Assembly: GCA_019746155.1 (NCBI GenBank)
Contig: JAIESJ010000018.1
Location: forward strand, 1-14,549
From: Burkholderiales bacterium
Lineage (GTDB): Bacteria > Pseudomonadota > Gammaproteobacteria > Burkholderiales > SG8-41
Direction of reading: 5' to 3'
Length of the DNA stretch: 14,549 nt
The notes under the pieces are model-generated. The model made no database searches, was not told the DNA's origin, and worked only from the letters and a program-made list of their open reading frames with translations. The position numbers were made by a program, and so were the translations under genes. Positions 13,933-14,549 of this stretch are shown here, piece after piece. Each line of letters starts with the position of its first letter. Within the stretch, counting starts at the first letter, position 1.

Positions 13933-14549
13933 TGTTCCGCCTCCGCCGCCAACTGCCCCTGCCTGAGCGCGATGGTGCGCGGCTTCAGGCGCGCGGCAAG
14001 GTTTTCATCATGAGTGGCGATGATGACGGTGACGCCGACCTGGTTGAATGATTTGAACAACTCGCCGAGATCGCCGGCACAAGCCGAATCGAGATTGCCG
14101 GTCGGCTCGTCGGCGAGCAGAATCGCCGGCCGGTGCACGATGGCGCGCGCGATGCACAGGCGCTGCTGTTCGCCGCCGGAGAGCGTGATGGGATGGGCCT
14201 TTTCCTTTGACAGCAGCCCGACCTTGTCGAGCGCCGCGCGCACCCTCCGCACCGCTTCGCGGCGGTCGAAGCCGCGGATATTGAGCGGCAGCATCACGTT
14301 GTCGAATACGTTACGGTCGAACAGCAGCTTGTGGTCCTGAAATATGAGGCCGAAATTGCGGCGCAGAAAAGGAATGGCCCGCGGCCTCAATGCCCCCACG
14401 TTCTGGCCGTTGACGACGACACTGCCGCTGGTCGGCCGCTCGAGCGCCGCCATCAGCTTCAACAACGTGCTTTTGCCGGCGCCCGAGGGGCCGGTGATAA
14501 ACACCATTTCCCCGCCGTCGATTGCGAACGAAATGTTTTTCAGCGCTTC
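13929..14549 (-). CDS. ftsE: Cell division ATP-binding protein FtsE, 5' end outside the window
   Basis: FtsE is the cytoplasmic ABC-type ATPase that drives FtsX. The frame is open to the last base (EALKNISFAIDGGE before the internal Met at 14507), so about 20 N-terminal residues are missing. All ATPase motifs are visible in order: Walker A GPSGAGKST, Q-loop FQDHKLL, signature LSGGEQQR, Walker B ILLADEPTGNLD and the H-loop ATHD. The FLRRNFGLIFQDH segment and VGVTVIIATHDENL match FtsE more closely than other small ABC proteins such as LolD, and the coupled ftsX settles it. The stop TGA overlaps the ftsX start. In E. coli the upstream neighbour is ftsY; it cannot be checked here. Confidence 0.96.
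   Translation of the reverse strand, partial: EALKNISFAIDGGEMVFITGPSGAGKSTLLKLMAALERPTSGSVVVNGQNVGALRPRAIPFLRRNFGLIFQDHKLLFDRNVFDNVMLPLNIRGFDRREAVRRVRAALDKVGLLSKEKAHPITLSGGEQQRLCIARAIVHRPAILLADEPTGNLDSACAGDLGELFKSFNQVGVTVIIATHDENLAARLKPRTIALRQGQLAAEAEQ

Overview
The window is a GC-rich, densely packed stretch of chromosomal core genome. Gene order, operon overlaps and protein families point to a betaproteobacterium: bioF-bioH-bioC-bioD, then a caa3/aa3 cytochrome c oxidase cluster with its assembly genes, then rpoH and ftsX-ftsE on the opposite strand. I cannot assign a genus from sequence alone. I see no mobile element, tRNA, rRNA, CRISPR array or prophage.

Layout. (1) Positions 2-2769, + strand: the end of a biotin operon, with the bioF 3' end, bioH, bioC and bioD. 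Each gene overlaps the next by a few bases. BioC and BioH make pimeloyl-ACP methyl ester and hydrolyse it, BioF makes KAPA, and BioD makes dethiobiotin. bioD begins at a TTG, followed at once by four copies of a 7-bp repeat. (2) Positions 2770-3239: a gene-free 470-bp leader with a weak terminator-like hairpin, an FNR-like box, a small dyad beside a TATAAG, and a long hairpin just upstream of coxB. (3) Positions 3240-7720, + strand: coxB (CuA subunit II fused to cytochrome c), ctaD (subunit I), a 31-38 residue membrane peptide, ctaG/cox11, a DUF2970 gene and ctaE (subunit III), closed by a strong intrinsic terminator. (4) Position 7881-8075, - strand: a 64-residue twin-transmembrane (DUF2909-type) gene, divergent from the next unit. 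(5) Positions 8131-11909, + strand: surf1, a Sco-like membrane-anchored thioredoxin-fold gene, ctaA (heme A synthase), ctaB (heme O synthase) and a lipoprotein Sco. (6) Positions 11974-14549, - strand: ftsE (5' end off the window), ftsX, then rpoH with its own terminator.

How the genes work together: the middle 8.7 kb is a near-complete kit for one heme-copper oxidase. It holds the three core subunits, CuB delivery (CtaG), CuA delivery (Sco and possibly the second Sco-like protein), heme O and heme A synthesis (CtaB, CtaA), heme insertion (Surf1) and three small membrane proteins.

I did not find an obviously new biological system; most of the window is well-known core biology. The strongest non-obvious signal is regulatory. 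A nearly perfect CIRCE (HrcA operator) lies at 12904-12930, over a plausible sigma-70 promoter of rpoH, with a sigma-E-like promoter overlapping it. Next come the heptanucleotide repeat inside the first codons of bioD, a little-known Sco-like protein that keeps all three copper-ligand positions, and the structured leader of coxB.
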